A DNA stretch of 50,042 bases from Symbiodinium natans (Eukaryota; Sar; Dinophyceae; Suessiales; Symbiodiniaceae), in contig CAJNDS010000931.1 in NCBI GenBank assembly GCA_905221605.1, positions 1 through 50,042 on the forward strand, in the 5' to 3' direction. Each line of letters begins with the position of its first letter. The stretch's first letter is position 1. Under the pieces are notes generated by a model that was not told the origin of the DNA, did no database searches, and saw only the letters and a program-made list of their open reading frames with translations. Of this stretch, positions 22,066 to 32,590 are shown in pieces. Position numbers and translations under genes: made by a program.

Positions 22066-22111
22066 GGCGAGAACGTGTGCTTTACAACACTCCGCTGCTA
22101 TGCTCACAGTG
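22066..22111 (+). CDS. Continuation of DUF4215 repeat 1
   Basis: It encodes GENVCFTTLRCYAHSG and ends in phase 1 at G|GTTTTA. In the family, EPGFxC is normally followed after a few residues by a conserved Cys, so GENVC directly completes the repeat begun at 21917. The 18 bases between (22048-22065) contain an in-frame TAA and have the form GC...poly-T...AACAG. Confidence 0.65.
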
Positions 22112-23484
22112 GTTTTAGACACCTAGCGCGAGGAAACAATCAACGCGTTCTTGGGCAGCTTTAGATCCAAGGGGGCTGCCACCAGTTTTCTGGTGACGTT
22201 TGCGTTGCCTCGTCGGGCTGTGTCCATACTGAATCGACAGGAGCAAGACTAGAGGACAAGAGCGCCCACCATGTTTCATGGAAGAAGGGCCGCAAGACAT
22301 GCTTCACACCATGACTCACCGAAGGGAAGTTCCATTGGAGCAGTCGACATGGCCATAGCTCCCAAGATTGCTCAGGCATATGACATGATGGCTGAACCAG
22401 TCGGTTCTAAACTGGTTCGAACTGACCGACGACTTGGTGCGACCTCTCCACTCTCGATCCACAGCAAAAGACGTGTCTGACCACCGTAGATGGAGTAGAA
22501 TACTGGCATTCATTGTGAAACACGAATGCAGAAACGACACAAAAGGAAAACACAATCCTAAGCTTTAAACTGGTGTTCCGGACAAGTAGCTTTCAAAGGT
22601 ATCTCAGTATCTCCTTACGAGTTTTGTCCTCTGGTGTCCGATGACTCAGCCAGGCTTCTCGACAGGACTCGAATAAACTCTTCTCAACATTGATGTGCTA
22701 CACGTTGCAGACGGTTCGCGAATGTTCGTATCTTCCACTCCTTAAGTCATGGAGCCTGTGTCACCCGGCGCTTCCGATCAATCGGAACCCGTGAGTGCAG
22801 AGGGGTCCCGTGCATCATCCGATGATGCACCTGTTTCGTTGTTGGGCCTGGCACAGAACAACTTCACTAAGATATTGTTTTGCACTGAGAGAAGCAGCAT
22901 ATTTTTACATCATGTGCAGGTGATTTGTTCTTTCTTCAGCCTCTTTTCTCGGGCTTTCCTCGGCCTGACTCTTGCAGCAACAAGTCCACAGCTCTTTCTG
23001 ATCAGCTTCACTTTCGCAGTCACGGATCCAAACATGATTTCTGCATCTTTTCAGGCTGAAGCAATTTGAGTCTCATTGTGTTCTGAGGGTTTCCGGGCTC
23101 GAGTTTCTTAATTGTAAACGCTTGCGCGCCGCCTCGGCAGCCGGGCCGGCCTCAGGACAGGAAAGGAGGAAAGAGGGCTTCCGCAAAACAAAGGGGAGGA
23201 GGGTTTTTCTGGAAGGGTGTTGGGGGTGGGGGGAGGGGGGGTTGGGTGTTTTGGTGTGTTTTGAGGCGTCGGGACGCTGGGAGGCCTGATCCAGGTCTGC
23301 TTGCTCCAAACGCTTCTGGGCAACAAGCCGAGGCGAATTGAGTGCGCCTAGCTTTCCCTAACAAAATCAACAAACGCAACATGACTCTGTGGTGGGGGGT
23401 GGTGTCGCGCCAACTGGCAGGGCATCTCAACAAATTTTACGAGTTAGTCTTAGGCAAAAGAAGGCATGGCTCTGCTCTTTTCAG

Positions 23485-23595
23485 GCGAAGCCCTGTACCA
23501 CAACCTGCGGCGATGGAATCTTGGCAGGCCAGGAGCGCTGTGACGATGGAAACATGGAGCCTGGCGACGGCTGCGCCGCCAACTGCCACGTTGAG
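23485..23595 (+). CDS. DUF4215-type cysteine repeat 2
   Basis: Acceptor CTTTTCAG|GCG, donor GAG|GTGTTG, phase 0 to phase 0, 37 codons. The core reads TCGDGILAGQERCDDGNMEP and then GDGCAANC, a full family match. It is a stand-alone repeat exon, so phase-0 borders would allow exon shuffling. A shifted frame on the same strand (23342-23632) is a shadow. Several kb of intron on each side hold no recognised domain. Confidence 0.85.
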
Positions 23596-24159
23596 GTGTT
23601 GCTTGGCAGTTAGGACCCGGGCAGAAGTATAGTATTTGGTCTAATTTTGCATTTGTTTGGGTACCTTTTGCCAAGCCCCGGCTGTGATTGTTTCGGGCCA
23701 CTGTGCCACGCACTGTGCATGCGCCCTGAGAGAATTGTCGGATGGAACCAAGAGTTGATGCGATTGCTCACCAAGCTCGAGTCCAACGGGACTGCAGGTT
23801 GAACTGTAGTAACTGTAGGTGCCAGAGACCAGCTGACCAGGCAGAATCGACATCTACGGACAACTAGTTTCAAGCGCAAGCGACGCTTCCTAGGCCAGCT
23901 TTCGACAGACGTAGACGTGGGTGCAGGAAGAGCTCGGCCCCAAACACGGCAAAGTCGACTCCGTGCGGAGCGGTTATCCTGTTCAGAGTGTGCCCAGCCG
24001 AGGTTGTGCAACCGGAAGGAAGAAGCCTTTCAGAAGTTCAGGCGCCCCAGCGGCTTCAGGCACACGATCCTCCCCAAGCAAAGCAGGGATTTGGAGCATC
24101 CCGTCATGCACAACCCGAAAGTGGGGACCAGCGTGCGAGCAGCTGTGCCTGTCCTCGAG

Positions 24160-24450
24160 GGTTCATCCTCCTGTACCGGCTATGCCTGCCCAACAAACTG
24201 CATGCCAAAGCCTTGGATCGAGTCCTATCTGTGCGCGGGCCCCACTTGCAGCAAGGAGGACGCGGCTCGGTGCTGCGATTGTGTCGGCTCCAGTTCTCCC
24301 AGCTCCCCTAAAAGCTCGCTTGCTGTCCCATGCTTCTCCTGGAACACGTCCACTTCCAACACACGAACCCCGTCTGTTGCCGATGTCGTCAAGCAGTGCA
24401 ATGGCGCGCTTGGGTACATCTTTGGCATGGCCAAAGGGGGTGTACTCCAG
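24160..24450 (+). CDS. Cys-rich module exon (CAGxxC...CC type)
   Basis: After CCTCGAG|G in phase 0 the frame encodes SSCTGYACPTNCMPKPWIES, then LCAGPTCSKEDAARCCDC and a Ser/Pro-rich linker. The pattern C-x4-CP...CAG-x2-C-x6-CC recurs in secreted dinoflagellate proteins in my recollection, but I cannot give a family name. A donor at CAG|GTCCGT (24451) is likely; the frame itself stays open to 24681. The frame between 23927 and 24159 is unresolved (three open + frames compete). Confidence 0.55.
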
Positions 24451-24865
24451 GTCCGTCATGATGTGGTGCTGCCGAGCCGGGATGCTTTTTCAAAGGCATT
24501 GCAGGTCAAGGACACTGAGGGCACTGTGCACGTCACGCCGGTATCCCAAACTATTCAAAGCTTGGCCTTGAAGACCAAACAGACAGACGATGGCGTGCGC
24601 TTTGGCACCTGGGCTTTGGAGCACATCATTTTTGGTTTTGTGTGTATGGCTTCAATCAAGTCATTCTTCTTATGCGGGTAGCTATCACTTGGAGGGACCC
24701 AGGCTTCTATTGCGCTGGTTCTGATGACGACTGCCAGCTCTGGCAAGTCCTCCTCGACTCGTCCGCCGAAGGCTAGGTTTGTGGCTGTCCATGCACTCCA
24801 GACAACATAAGGAATCATGAGGATCAGGGTTAAGGATGGTCACGGATAGGAGTACCAGTGTGGCA

Positions 24866-24952
24866 GGTGCTGCGTCCGCTGCCTTCCTAGCGTCGCAGGC
24901 CGGGGGCGTGGGTATCGAACCAGAGGCCGGGACGACCTTCGTCATCTACAAG
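24866..24952 (+). CDS. Exon leading into DUF4215 repeat 3
   Basis: The frame encodes ASQAGGVGIEPEAGTTFVIY plus K and ends in phase 0 at AAG|GTGCAA. The next exon begins in phase 0 at 25245, so the joined product reads TFVIYK-VFIPK. The 5' border is approximate (an acceptor TGGCAG at about 24865 is possible). Confidence 0.5.
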
Positions 24953-25244
24953 GTGCAAACGGGCAGGGGCGGATGGACCTGTTTGGGGTCCAGAAAACAT
25001 GGCGTAATTAGGCTCGTTGTGGGCGTTGGTCTTTTCCCGACAGCGTTACGAAGAGTTTTGCCGTTTTATGGTTTCTTTCAAGTTTAACATAGCAGGGAGG
25101 GTGCCGCATCCATTATTGACAAGATCTCGGTGGACCCGGCCTGTCCCGGCTTTGCGGGACTCTGTCCTTTTGAGTCCCGCTTGGTTCGGAATAGAAGCAG
25201 TTGCAAGATTCGTCTACAGGGCCTCCGACACGGGGTTTGCTTAG

Positions 25245-25412
25245 GTGTTTATCCCCAAGGTGATGGATCCGGCAAACATCTGGCAGTGTGGTGGCGCCCA
25301 GGATAGAGCACCGCAACAATGCGGGGATGGCTTGGTCTCAGGAAACGAGGAGTGCGACTTTGCAGCTGCACCTGCAAACAGGGCGCAGCAAGGCTGCAAT
25401 GCCACCTGCCAG
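25245..25412 (+). CDS. DUF4215-type cysteine repeat 3 (divergent)
   Basis: Acceptor TTGCTTAG|GTG, donor CAG|GTGGAT, phase 0 to phase 0, 56 codons. The core is QQCGDGLVSGNEECDFAAAP followed by QGCNATC. CGDG, the EEC and the final C-x3-C are kept, while DDGN is replaced by a longer DFAAAPANRA loop. Both intron ends downstream carry AGGTGGA, which makes the exact cut ambiguous but keeps the phase. Confidence 0.8.
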
Positions 25413-25521
25413 GTGGATCTGTGTCCAAAGCTGTCAAAAGCTGAGGGCCCAGGACGACCTCTAAGAGCTACCGAGGCCCCTAAACCCTAAACCCTGAACC
25501 CCAAACCCTGATGATCCCGAG

Positions 25522-25805
25522 GTGGACATCGGCTGGGGCTGCAGCACCAGCCCCTCCTTGCAGTGCTCTGCGCTCTGCGGAGATGGGCTCGTTCGGGACA
25601 CCGAGACCTGCGACGATGGCACCAACTTTGTTTGGGGAGGCTGCACCAACGACTGCACCCAGCACACCCAGCTCAGTTATGTTCCTTTCAAGTCCTGTGC
25701 AGCCGGCCCCAAACGCGTCGCGAACGCTGCCACGGACCTGGAGGCCTGCACGGAAGCCTGCGACTCCCAGGACGGGGCTCAGCAGTCAGCCGCAGTGCAC
25801 CTGTT
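25522..25805 (+). CDS. DUF4215-type cysteine repeat 4 plus PAN/apple-like segment
   Basis: Acceptor CCGAG|GTG in phase 0 continues from repeat 3. The core is CGDGLVRDTETCDDGTNF followed by GGCTNDC. Then comes FKSCAAGPKRVANAATDLEA and CTEACDSQDG, whose Cys spacing and helix recall the start of a PAN/apple-type adhesive domain; this second call is tentative. The frame stays open past 25805, but sequence after CACCTGTTAG looks intronic. Confidence 0.75.
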
Positions 25806-26289
25806 AGACCAATCACAAATCAGCACAAGGAAGTATTCTTTTACGTTTAAAGCCCCAAAGTTTGGTGGTGGGGTACTTTCTTATGTTGTCTTTTCTTTGT
25901 ACGGGCGGGGACGGAAGGAGGGCAGGAACGATGCAGGAAGCAAGAGTGCTGCCAAGGGCTTGCAAGGGCTCCCGGAAGCGAATGGGAAAATCTCGGTTTG
26001 GCAAAATTCCCAAAATAGCATCTTGCACTTGGAGCCCAAAGCGAAGATGACCTTAAAGGGTCAGTACTCCAGACCCCGAACCCTCCCAACCATAAAGCTC
26101 CGACACCCGCGCTGCAGGAGAGCTGTGCAGCAGTGGAGTGGTCCGGAGGGCGCTGCCACCACATTCTCGAAGCAGGGCTGAGCTCAGTTTTTGCCATCGG
26201 AAGTATTCCTCCCCTTTTCTACGTTTACAATGGTGATACAATGGTGTGAGTGTAGAGAAGCAGTTCCGATGGAATTCTTGGTGTGTGTG

Positions 26290-26410
26290 CGTGTGTGTAT
26301 TTTTACATATGAGATATATGTATATACACATACACACACAAATATATATATATATATATGTGTATACATAGTATACATATATATATATACATATATACAT
26401 ATACAGATCG
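26290..26410. repeat. GT/TA microsatellite
   Basis: GTGTGTGC, TATACACA and (TA)n runs. Between about 25.8 and 27.4 kb I see no supportable exon; the interval also holds telomere-like CCCTAAA units at about 26615-26660 and TTTAGGG at about 26790-26812. Confidence 0.85.
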
Positions 26411-27495
26411 ATGGATAGCGATGAAGGGTCCACGAGGGAAATCTGGTGATGCAGACCTTGGGCCATTTCATGAGATGGCATGATCAGAACAGGATTCCAG
26501 CACCTGAACTGACCTAAACCTCGTGAACTTCAAAAATCCTTGAAGGCAAACCCATGCCGAAACCTTATGAAATTACAAAATACCTCAAAGCCGAAGCACA
26601 TTGCAGAAGTAGCCTAAACCCCAATCCCTAAACCCGAAACCCTAAACCCTTAAGTCGCAGCATGTCAAAAGCCCTTCGCCACGAGGAGCCCGTGGCCACC
26701 TCTCTGGGCCAAGGCTCAGCCTCAGAGGCTGGGTCCCAGGGGTGCTACGTGAAAACCCGGCAGCTCAGCTAGGAGTTTTAGAGTCTGAGGTTTAGGGCTT
26801 AGGGTTTAGGAGTTCTAAGCCTGGGCCTAGATCCTACTTGGAGGATCAGGGGACCCAGTAAGTACAGATATAAGCACCGTAATTGCGGCTATAAGTAATT
26901 ATGAGTATCGTTACCCTATTCATAACCCCAGTTGCCAAGTCTCATAAGCCTTTGCGTCCCATTCAGTGTTCCCTTATGTTAGATACACCTGGCTGACGCT
27001 CCGATGGGACTGCTACTGAGAATATCAGCCGTTCTGGCAATGAGAACAATCGGCATACGGCATACACTGCATATAATGTATACACTACCCAATGAGGTAT
27101 TTGCTGGTCACCAAGGGTTTGGAATCCCTGGCAGGGGACTCTCGTCTGCAACCAACGCTGCATGCATCGTTCACTCTTTGAGGGCTGCTGGGCAGGGGCG
27201 GGGATCGGAACATAAGAGCTTCAGCCCAATCACCGGGTTAGGCGATTAAGGCTTTGAAGAATCCCGAGCTCGTGACATGCTTTTTGGTGGCGATGGCACT
27301 TCTAGGATTTCAGGCGTCAGCCGACAACGTATGCGAAGCATCTCTTTATCTGGAGCAGAGAACTTTACCATCCTAGGCGACAGAGGGATTTTTTTGTTTT
27401 TCTTTCAGCTGTTTAAATAGGCACAATCACGTATGATGAAATGCACAATCAGTCGTCACAGCCAAAAGTCACATAATCCATCACACATCATCAGC

Positions 27496-27651
27496 ATGGC
27501 GAAGCAGCAAGCACCGCACTCCAACGAAAAATCCTTCACAACCCCACCCAACAGACCCTGCTGTTCAGAGGACATGGCCACTTTCAAGAAGCAAGTCCAG
27601 AGCAAGTGCGCGGAGAGGGGTCTCATGCCAGTGTCCATCAGTTCTGCCAAG
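27496..27651 (+). CDS. C-type-lectin-like segment, exon 1
   Basis: The frame includes PCCSEDMATFKKQVQSKCAE and RGLMPVSISSAK, ending in phase 0 at AAG|GTCAGC. In C-type lectin-like domains a Cys and a 'G-x-L-x-S-I-x-S' type strand precede the first helix; CAERGLMPVSISSAKELE across this junction is consistent with that. The start border is unknown (a Met at 27496 is convenient only). The domain call rests on all four exons together. Confidence 0.5.
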
Positions 27652-27812
27652 GTCAGCTGAGCCCCTTCCTCTCTCTTGAGTTAAGATGGGCTAGAAGAGA
27701 GATCTTCATAAAAAAAGCCCTGAAAGACAAAGGGTTTAATAATCAGGGGTCTCCCAAACGTCAATCGCCATCGCCTCTTTTCTAACCGAGACCCTCAAGA
27801 CCTGTGACGCAG

Positions 27813-27976
27813 GAACTCGAGATTGCCTACGATTTTGTGAAGAAGACCGGCCACAATCTGACACAGAACAAGGGCATCCCCGTTGGGTGGGCCATCAAGC
27901 ATGGCCAGATCAACAGCTACTTCGACCTGGCCAATGCCTCCTCCGACGTGGACGTCTTCCTGGCAGAAGCCTACAG
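27813..27976 (+). CDS. C-type-lectin-like segment, exon 2 (GA donor)
   Basis: Acceptor GTGACGCAG|GAA. It encodes ELEIAYDFVKKTGHNLTQNK, then GIPVGWAIKHGQINSYFDLA and DVDVFLAEAYR. Read without splicing it would stop at TAG (27990). A GA donor at TACAG|GACCCG in phase 2 joins 28033 and continues the protein, with CAGGA at both intron ends. The intron would be 56 bases. Confidence 0.55.
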
Positions 27977-28032
27977 GACCCGGAAGAATTAGTTGCAAAG
28001 TCATGACCATAAATCCGCACTTGACACCCCAG

Positions 28033-28139
28033 GAGTGGCAAATGGCAGACCAACCAGTGGACAACCAATGCGGCGAAGGCGGGGTTGGTTGGCTTCGGCT
28101 TCGGCGACGCCGCGTCCACCAAGCGCGCGGGGCTGCTGG
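28033..28139 (+). CDS. C-type-lectin-like segment, exon 3 (GC donor)
   Basis: Acceptor ACCCCAG|GAG, phase 2. It encodes SGKWQTNQWTTNAAKAGLVG and then FGFGDAASTKRAG. The Trp-rich start resembles the W-x-W region of lectin-like folds. The end is a GC donor either at 28132 or 28140. A shifted frame is open here too, but only this one joins exon 2 in phase. Confidence 0.45.
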
Positions 28140-28237
28140 GCACTGAGCCCGAAAAGAAGCCCTAAACCCCCTAAACTCACTAAACCCCCTACAGACCACA
28201 TGGGCCTGCACCCTAATCTCTTAGTTTTTATGTGTTC

Positions 28238-28315
28238 AGAGCCGAGAAGTTCCCAGGTTCCACGACTGGCAGCTTTCAGACCATCCCTCGGGATTGATCT
28301 GCGAGTACCTCAAGC
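28238..28315 (+). CDS. C-type-lectin-like segment, exon 4
   Basis: One frame encodes REVPRFHDWQLSDHPSGLIC followed by EYLKLP. The 'W...GLICEY' ending is characteristic of the last strand of C-type lectin domains, though the usual Cys before it is missing. The acceptor is TTCAG at about 28237 or CCCAG|G at about 28252. The two other frames end early or lack this match. Confidence 0.45.
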
Positions 28316-28594
28316 TGCCTGAATTTTCGGAGGCCTCCAGTTTCTTCCATGGGTAGTTTTAGTTTGGGGCTTTAAGGGTTACCCTGCAGGAAGTCAATCA
28401 CATGCCCAGTTAAGGCCCAAAGCTGGCCCAAGCATGTACCAACGAGCATCAAAGAGCGTTGAGCTGTCGGTTTCGCAAGCCCCAAACCGGGTCCAAATCC
28501 CCCAACCTGGGTCTAGTGGGTCTAGGGTCGTGTTTGGGGTCTAAACCCGGGCGCTGGCGGTCTTATCGCTGAGCCATGAAGCCGCTGTGTGGAG

Positions 28595-29558
28595 GCCGGA
28601 GTCCGATTGGTGGATGGTGGCAAGCGCAATCGTGGCAGAGTGGAGGTTTACCATCACCACGCATGGGGCACCGTCTGCAGCAAGGCCGTTTGGCTGTTTT
28701 TGATGGACTGTCCAAGCTGATTCTCATTGAAGAAACAAAAAGACATCTCCTTCCTTCCTTGGCCCCCGCCTGTAGACGCTGCCAGGGCTTCACCGAGAAA
28801 AGTGCGGACGTCGTTTGCCGCGAGCTTGGCTTTCCAGGCGGAAAACGTGTCACAGGCGAATTCGCCGGAAGCCAGCCCGCAATCTGTTTCGAGCTGCGCG
28901 TTGTGGGGTGCTGGGGGAACTCGGATTCGGAGGAACCGTGAAAAAGTAAGTTTTCCTTTGTGAGAAGGTGGGTAACTGCTTATGGAAAGCTTCACCGACC
29001 CGTGCCTGTCGGCCCTTCTGCACTCTGAAGCTTATTGCCAGAATTACGCTGGGTGTATTTGCCAGAGATCTCAGGAAAGGGCACCATTTGGATGGCCGAA
29101 GTGGCGTGCTCTGGCAGGGAGAGCTCGCTCAAGTCCTGCCGATTTCCAGGCCTCGCAAAGCACGTCACGTGAGTAACGGGGTGTTTGCAGGCGGGGCTTG
29201 CAGTAACGGCTACTGAGGTCACCAGGATTGCTTAGAACCCTAATTGCATTAGGGCCTTGGCCTTTCCGTTAGGTGATTGGAGCCAATCAGAGCAGCTATC
29301 AGCTGTCTTGCTGAGGTCTTATGTCGAGGAGCCGGCCCCGCATTAACCGGGTCGCGTCAAGGGTCAAGGGCCAGTGAGACCCAACACCTAGAAGGGAGAC
29401 GGGATTAACCCACGCGCAAAGCCAAACCCTAAATCCAGTCTACATCCTGAACCCGGAACCGTAAAACGATCGGAAAGAGCCTTCCAACATGAGCCACGCT
29501 TGCAGGCTGGGCGAAGCACGACTGCAGCCACGAGCAAGACGTCGCTGTGGAGTGCCAG
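28595..29558 (+). CDS. SRCR domain 1 (four exons, non-GT donors)
   Basis: A scavenger receptor cysteine-rich domain of about 100 residues, known in extracellular ligand-binding proteins. Exons: 28595-28684, 28786-28867, 29075-29149, 29506-29558. Landmarks in order: [72 protein letters not shown]. It has six Cys, as in group A SRCR domains, which are also usually multi-exon. Introns 1, 3 and the one after exon 4 open with GC; intron 2 opens with GA. All end in AG|G. The family alignment fixes these cuts: nearby GT sites break phase or insert residues. It joins in phase 0 to SRCR 2 at 29787. Confidence 0.88.
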
Positions 29559-29786
29559 GCCGAAACCTAGAGAGCAACTTCAAGCGAAACCTCCAGAAGC
29601 CTCAAAACACAGCCCTATAGGAATATGCTAATACTGCCTGGTAGAGCCCTTCCAAAGCATCGAACTTCCGACCTGTCTGGGCCCCACTTGCGATGCTTCC
29701 CATCTGAAATCCGATGCACACACGATGATTTTCTTTCTTGCTTAGTATCTAAAGAGCATCCACATCCGAACCGCAACCCTGTGCAG

Positions 29787-31128
29787 GTACCAGTGCGACT
29801 GGTGGATGGAAATGCCACCCGCGGACGACTGGAGGTGTATCACGAGCATAAGTGGGGCACGGTCTGTGACAATGCAACTCCGATGCATGTGGATGCCAAG
29901 GGACATCACCACCCCTCGCCACGTTTGCCAGTCAAGGGAACAGCACCCGAAGAGTGTTGTCTTTCGATGGGGGTACCAGGATCCCCCAATAGGAGTACGA
30001 TCAGGCTTTCCTTGCGATCTGTGCATGTCTCTGCGTATATATATATATATGTATATATGTATTTATGTATATGTATATGTGTAATATATATATAATGTAC
30101 TTGTAAATCTAATTATAAATATAAGTATAAAGATAAGTATAAAGATAAACTTTTAAATATACACATATACATATAAATATAAACGTACAAAAAATATAAA
30201 TATAAATATAAGTGTAAATATACATATAAGTATAAATATAATATAAATATAAGAATATTCTGTGTTGTGTAGGTCGATCTGAAACATTTGCCACGGCCGC
30301 CTCGCCTCCAGCTTCTAGATTCTACACATTAAGGCAGTAGGCATGCGTCAGCCTGTTCTGCAAGTGAGGACCCCGATTCGCAGCCCACATGTTGGATGCT
30401 GGACTCAGGCTTTCAGCGAGCTCGATGCGCAAGTTGTTTGCCGTGAGCTTGGCCTCTACGGTGGCAATGCCATCTTGGGACTCGGAGAAGGACCCCGATG
30501 CGTGTAGGGCTCACCAAGCCCTCCACCCCACAAACTTGTCCTTCTGGCCCTTGGAGGAAGTGGCCCCATCTGGATGGATAAGCTTGGCTGCTTCGGCAAG
30601 GAGGACCTCGTGGACGCGTGCTCGTTCGCAGGCGGGGCGTGGCCTTGCAACGCCATGGATACTCAAGCCTTCTGGAACCAAAGTGGGAGTTTCAGAAATT
30701 CAAGGTATCCGTAGGGTACCTTATTTTGGGTGCCTTATAATGCGGATCCCGTCTTGTTCAGTGTCCATAATTGGGTCCGTCAGTTTCTGAAGCTCCCATG
30801 TAGCGCAGTGCCAAGCAGAATCTTTCCGGACCTTTACAAGTTTGATGGTTTTCTATTGATGGTTTCAGTCTAAGGTTCGCTAGCATCTGCAAAGTGTGCT
30901 CAAGCGCGTTCCGGCATACCCCCTGATAAGGGCGATGCCACTTTCCGCGCTTGTGACATATGCGGACTGCTGACCTCACAAAATCCTGCAGAACCCTGCT
31001 GCTTGTGTAGTGATGACCTGGATGATCCATCACGGCTTTCCGTAAACCCTAAACCCCCACGGCTTTCTATGCCAGGCTGGGGCAAGACTTCCTGCAAGCA
31101 TAAACAAGATGCAGGCGTGCAATGTGAG
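29787..31128 (+). CDS. SRCR domain 2 (four exons, non-GT donors)
   Basis: A second SRCR domain. Exons: 29787-29873, 30409-30490, 30557-30631, 31076-31128. Landmarks: VRLVDGNATRGRLEVYHEHK, WGTVCDN, DAQVVCRELGLYGG, GSGPIWMDKLGCFGKEDLVD, then WGKTSCKHKQDAGVQC. Exons 2, 3 and 4 have exactly the lengths (82, 75 and 53 bases) and phases of domain 1, and donors follow the same order GC, GA, GC, GC. Introns are 535, 66 and 444 bases; the first holds an AT microsatellite (30030-30250). The following exon is unknown; a candidate at 31279 does not match phase 0. Confidence 0.88.
30025..30255. repeat. AT-rich TATA/AAATATA microsatellite inside an SRCR intron
   Basis: (TA)n, TATG, then AAATATAAGTAT-like units make up about 230 bases of the first intron of SRCR 2. 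The antisense Tyr/Ile-rich frame here is an artefact. Confidence 0.9.
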
Positions 31129-31526
31129 GCCGGGAGTTGATCGACTTGCTGCCTGGGGTAGAGGTGGTAAAGAGGTGGTAACATGATACAAGGGGGCTTT
31201 AAAATTAGAATAGGGTTTTGGGGGTTCTTATACTACAAGTATATTCGGAACCTTAAACCATAATGTTCTCATTATTCAGGCCTCTACAGTAGCCCGGCAA
31301 GCTCTGGCGCGCAGACCTTGAGGTTGCGCTGGGCTCTGGAGCCCCATGACCGAGTTTTTCAGGTTTTCAGGGTCACTTGGGGTGGAGGCCTTGCGGTGAG
31401 GCTTCTTGTGTGTATTCGCTTTATTCTTGTACATGTTCTCCGATTGTCCAAGCAACGCAATGTCGCAAGCATGCGCTTCGCTGTTGCTCTTCTAGTGTTG
31501 TCAGAGAGAAGCTTTAAATTCTTTAA

Positions 31527-31576
31527 GGCCGAAATCCACCTTAATCCCTCTTGCGAGGCTGCTGCTGTCGAGGCGC
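31527..31576 (+). CDS. Short exon candidate
   Basis: After TTCTTTAAG|G the frame encodes AEIHLNPSCEAAAVEA. A GTGAGTG donor overlaps the end. Support is only composition and splice signals. From 31580 to 32440 no other exon is supported. Confidence 0.3.
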
Positions 31577-32444
31577 AGTGAGTGCTTTATGGTTGAGGTC
31601 ACAGGGTTTCGCGTACGAGAGGACCTCAGGGTCTGCTATTGTAGCATGTGCACGGAGGTGAGTTATGTACCAACCTTTCAAGTCTTGAGTTTCTTTGGGC
31701 ACCACTGCTCTTGTCAGTGCAAAGTATCGGGACTGCGGCATTTCTCAGGCTATGGCACTTCAGGTTTGGGCTTCTACAGCATTTGTGGGTCTCTATTTCC
31801 CAATCAGTGTGGTCAGGCTATAGTGTTTTTACGTGAGGATCGAAGGCTTCCCGCCATCTCCTCTACAAGAAGATCCGATCTTGATTCACTCGACACAACT
31901 GTCTTGGCCATTGTGTTAACAGCATACCCTAGCTCGCTGTAGCAGCACAGGGGTGTTTTGCGCCCGGGGGTCCGACACTCCCCCCTATGCCCTCGAGAAG
32001 AGGCGAGAGCAATGCGTGCGGAATCAGCCACTGTTGGAAGAAATCGCATGGAAGAGTATGGCCAGGAAACCTGCTGGCCTCAATCTTCACTACTATTCGT
32101 GTGTGGTTTTCGGTTTGTTGTGTTCTGCCCATTCACTTTCAAGTTGGGGGCTTGCCGGTGCCGTAGGATCGTGGGGACCTCTTTGCTCTATATGATATGC
32201 GGGTTGTCTGAGGAGCTTTGCATTTAGCCTTCGCGTGCAGTTGAGCTGAAGCTGCTATTGGGTGGCTCGACGTCTGACATCGGTGAAAAAAAGGAAGGAA
32301 GGTGTCTCGTCCCCAGCCTCACTCCCACCCTGTACTATAGGAAATAGCGCTGCTTTGCTTGCTTAGTGTTGCCAGCACGGCCACTTAACCCTAAATCCTA
32401 AACCCTAAACCCCGAAGCTTAAACCCTAAACCATCCAAGCGCCC

Positions 32445-32590
32445 TCCGCCTTGGGGCTGGGCCTCGCTGGAGGCCACATCCTATGGGGCAGTGGAAGTTG
32501 CGGGCGACGTCTTTGAGAAGTTCTGGTGGTACCCTCCAGGCACTTCCTGGCCGACAGGTGGCCACGGTGCAGAGAGCAGCAGTTCTTGTA
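32445..32590 (+). CDS. Exon candidate, unrecognised extracellular segment
   Basis: The frame encodes WASLEATSYGAVEVAGDVFE followed by KFWWYPPGTSWPTGGHGAES. Aromatic-rich and protein-like; borders unclear. It follows telomere-like CCCTAAA units at 32387-32430, as several exons here do. Confidence 0.4.

Noticed and set aside
29161-29176. Strong GTGAGTAA donor after CACGTCAC as the end of SRCR 1 exon 3
   Set aside because: It gives the wrong phase for the next exon and duplicates residues; the GC donor at 29150 yields an exact SRCR alignment and matches SRCR 2.
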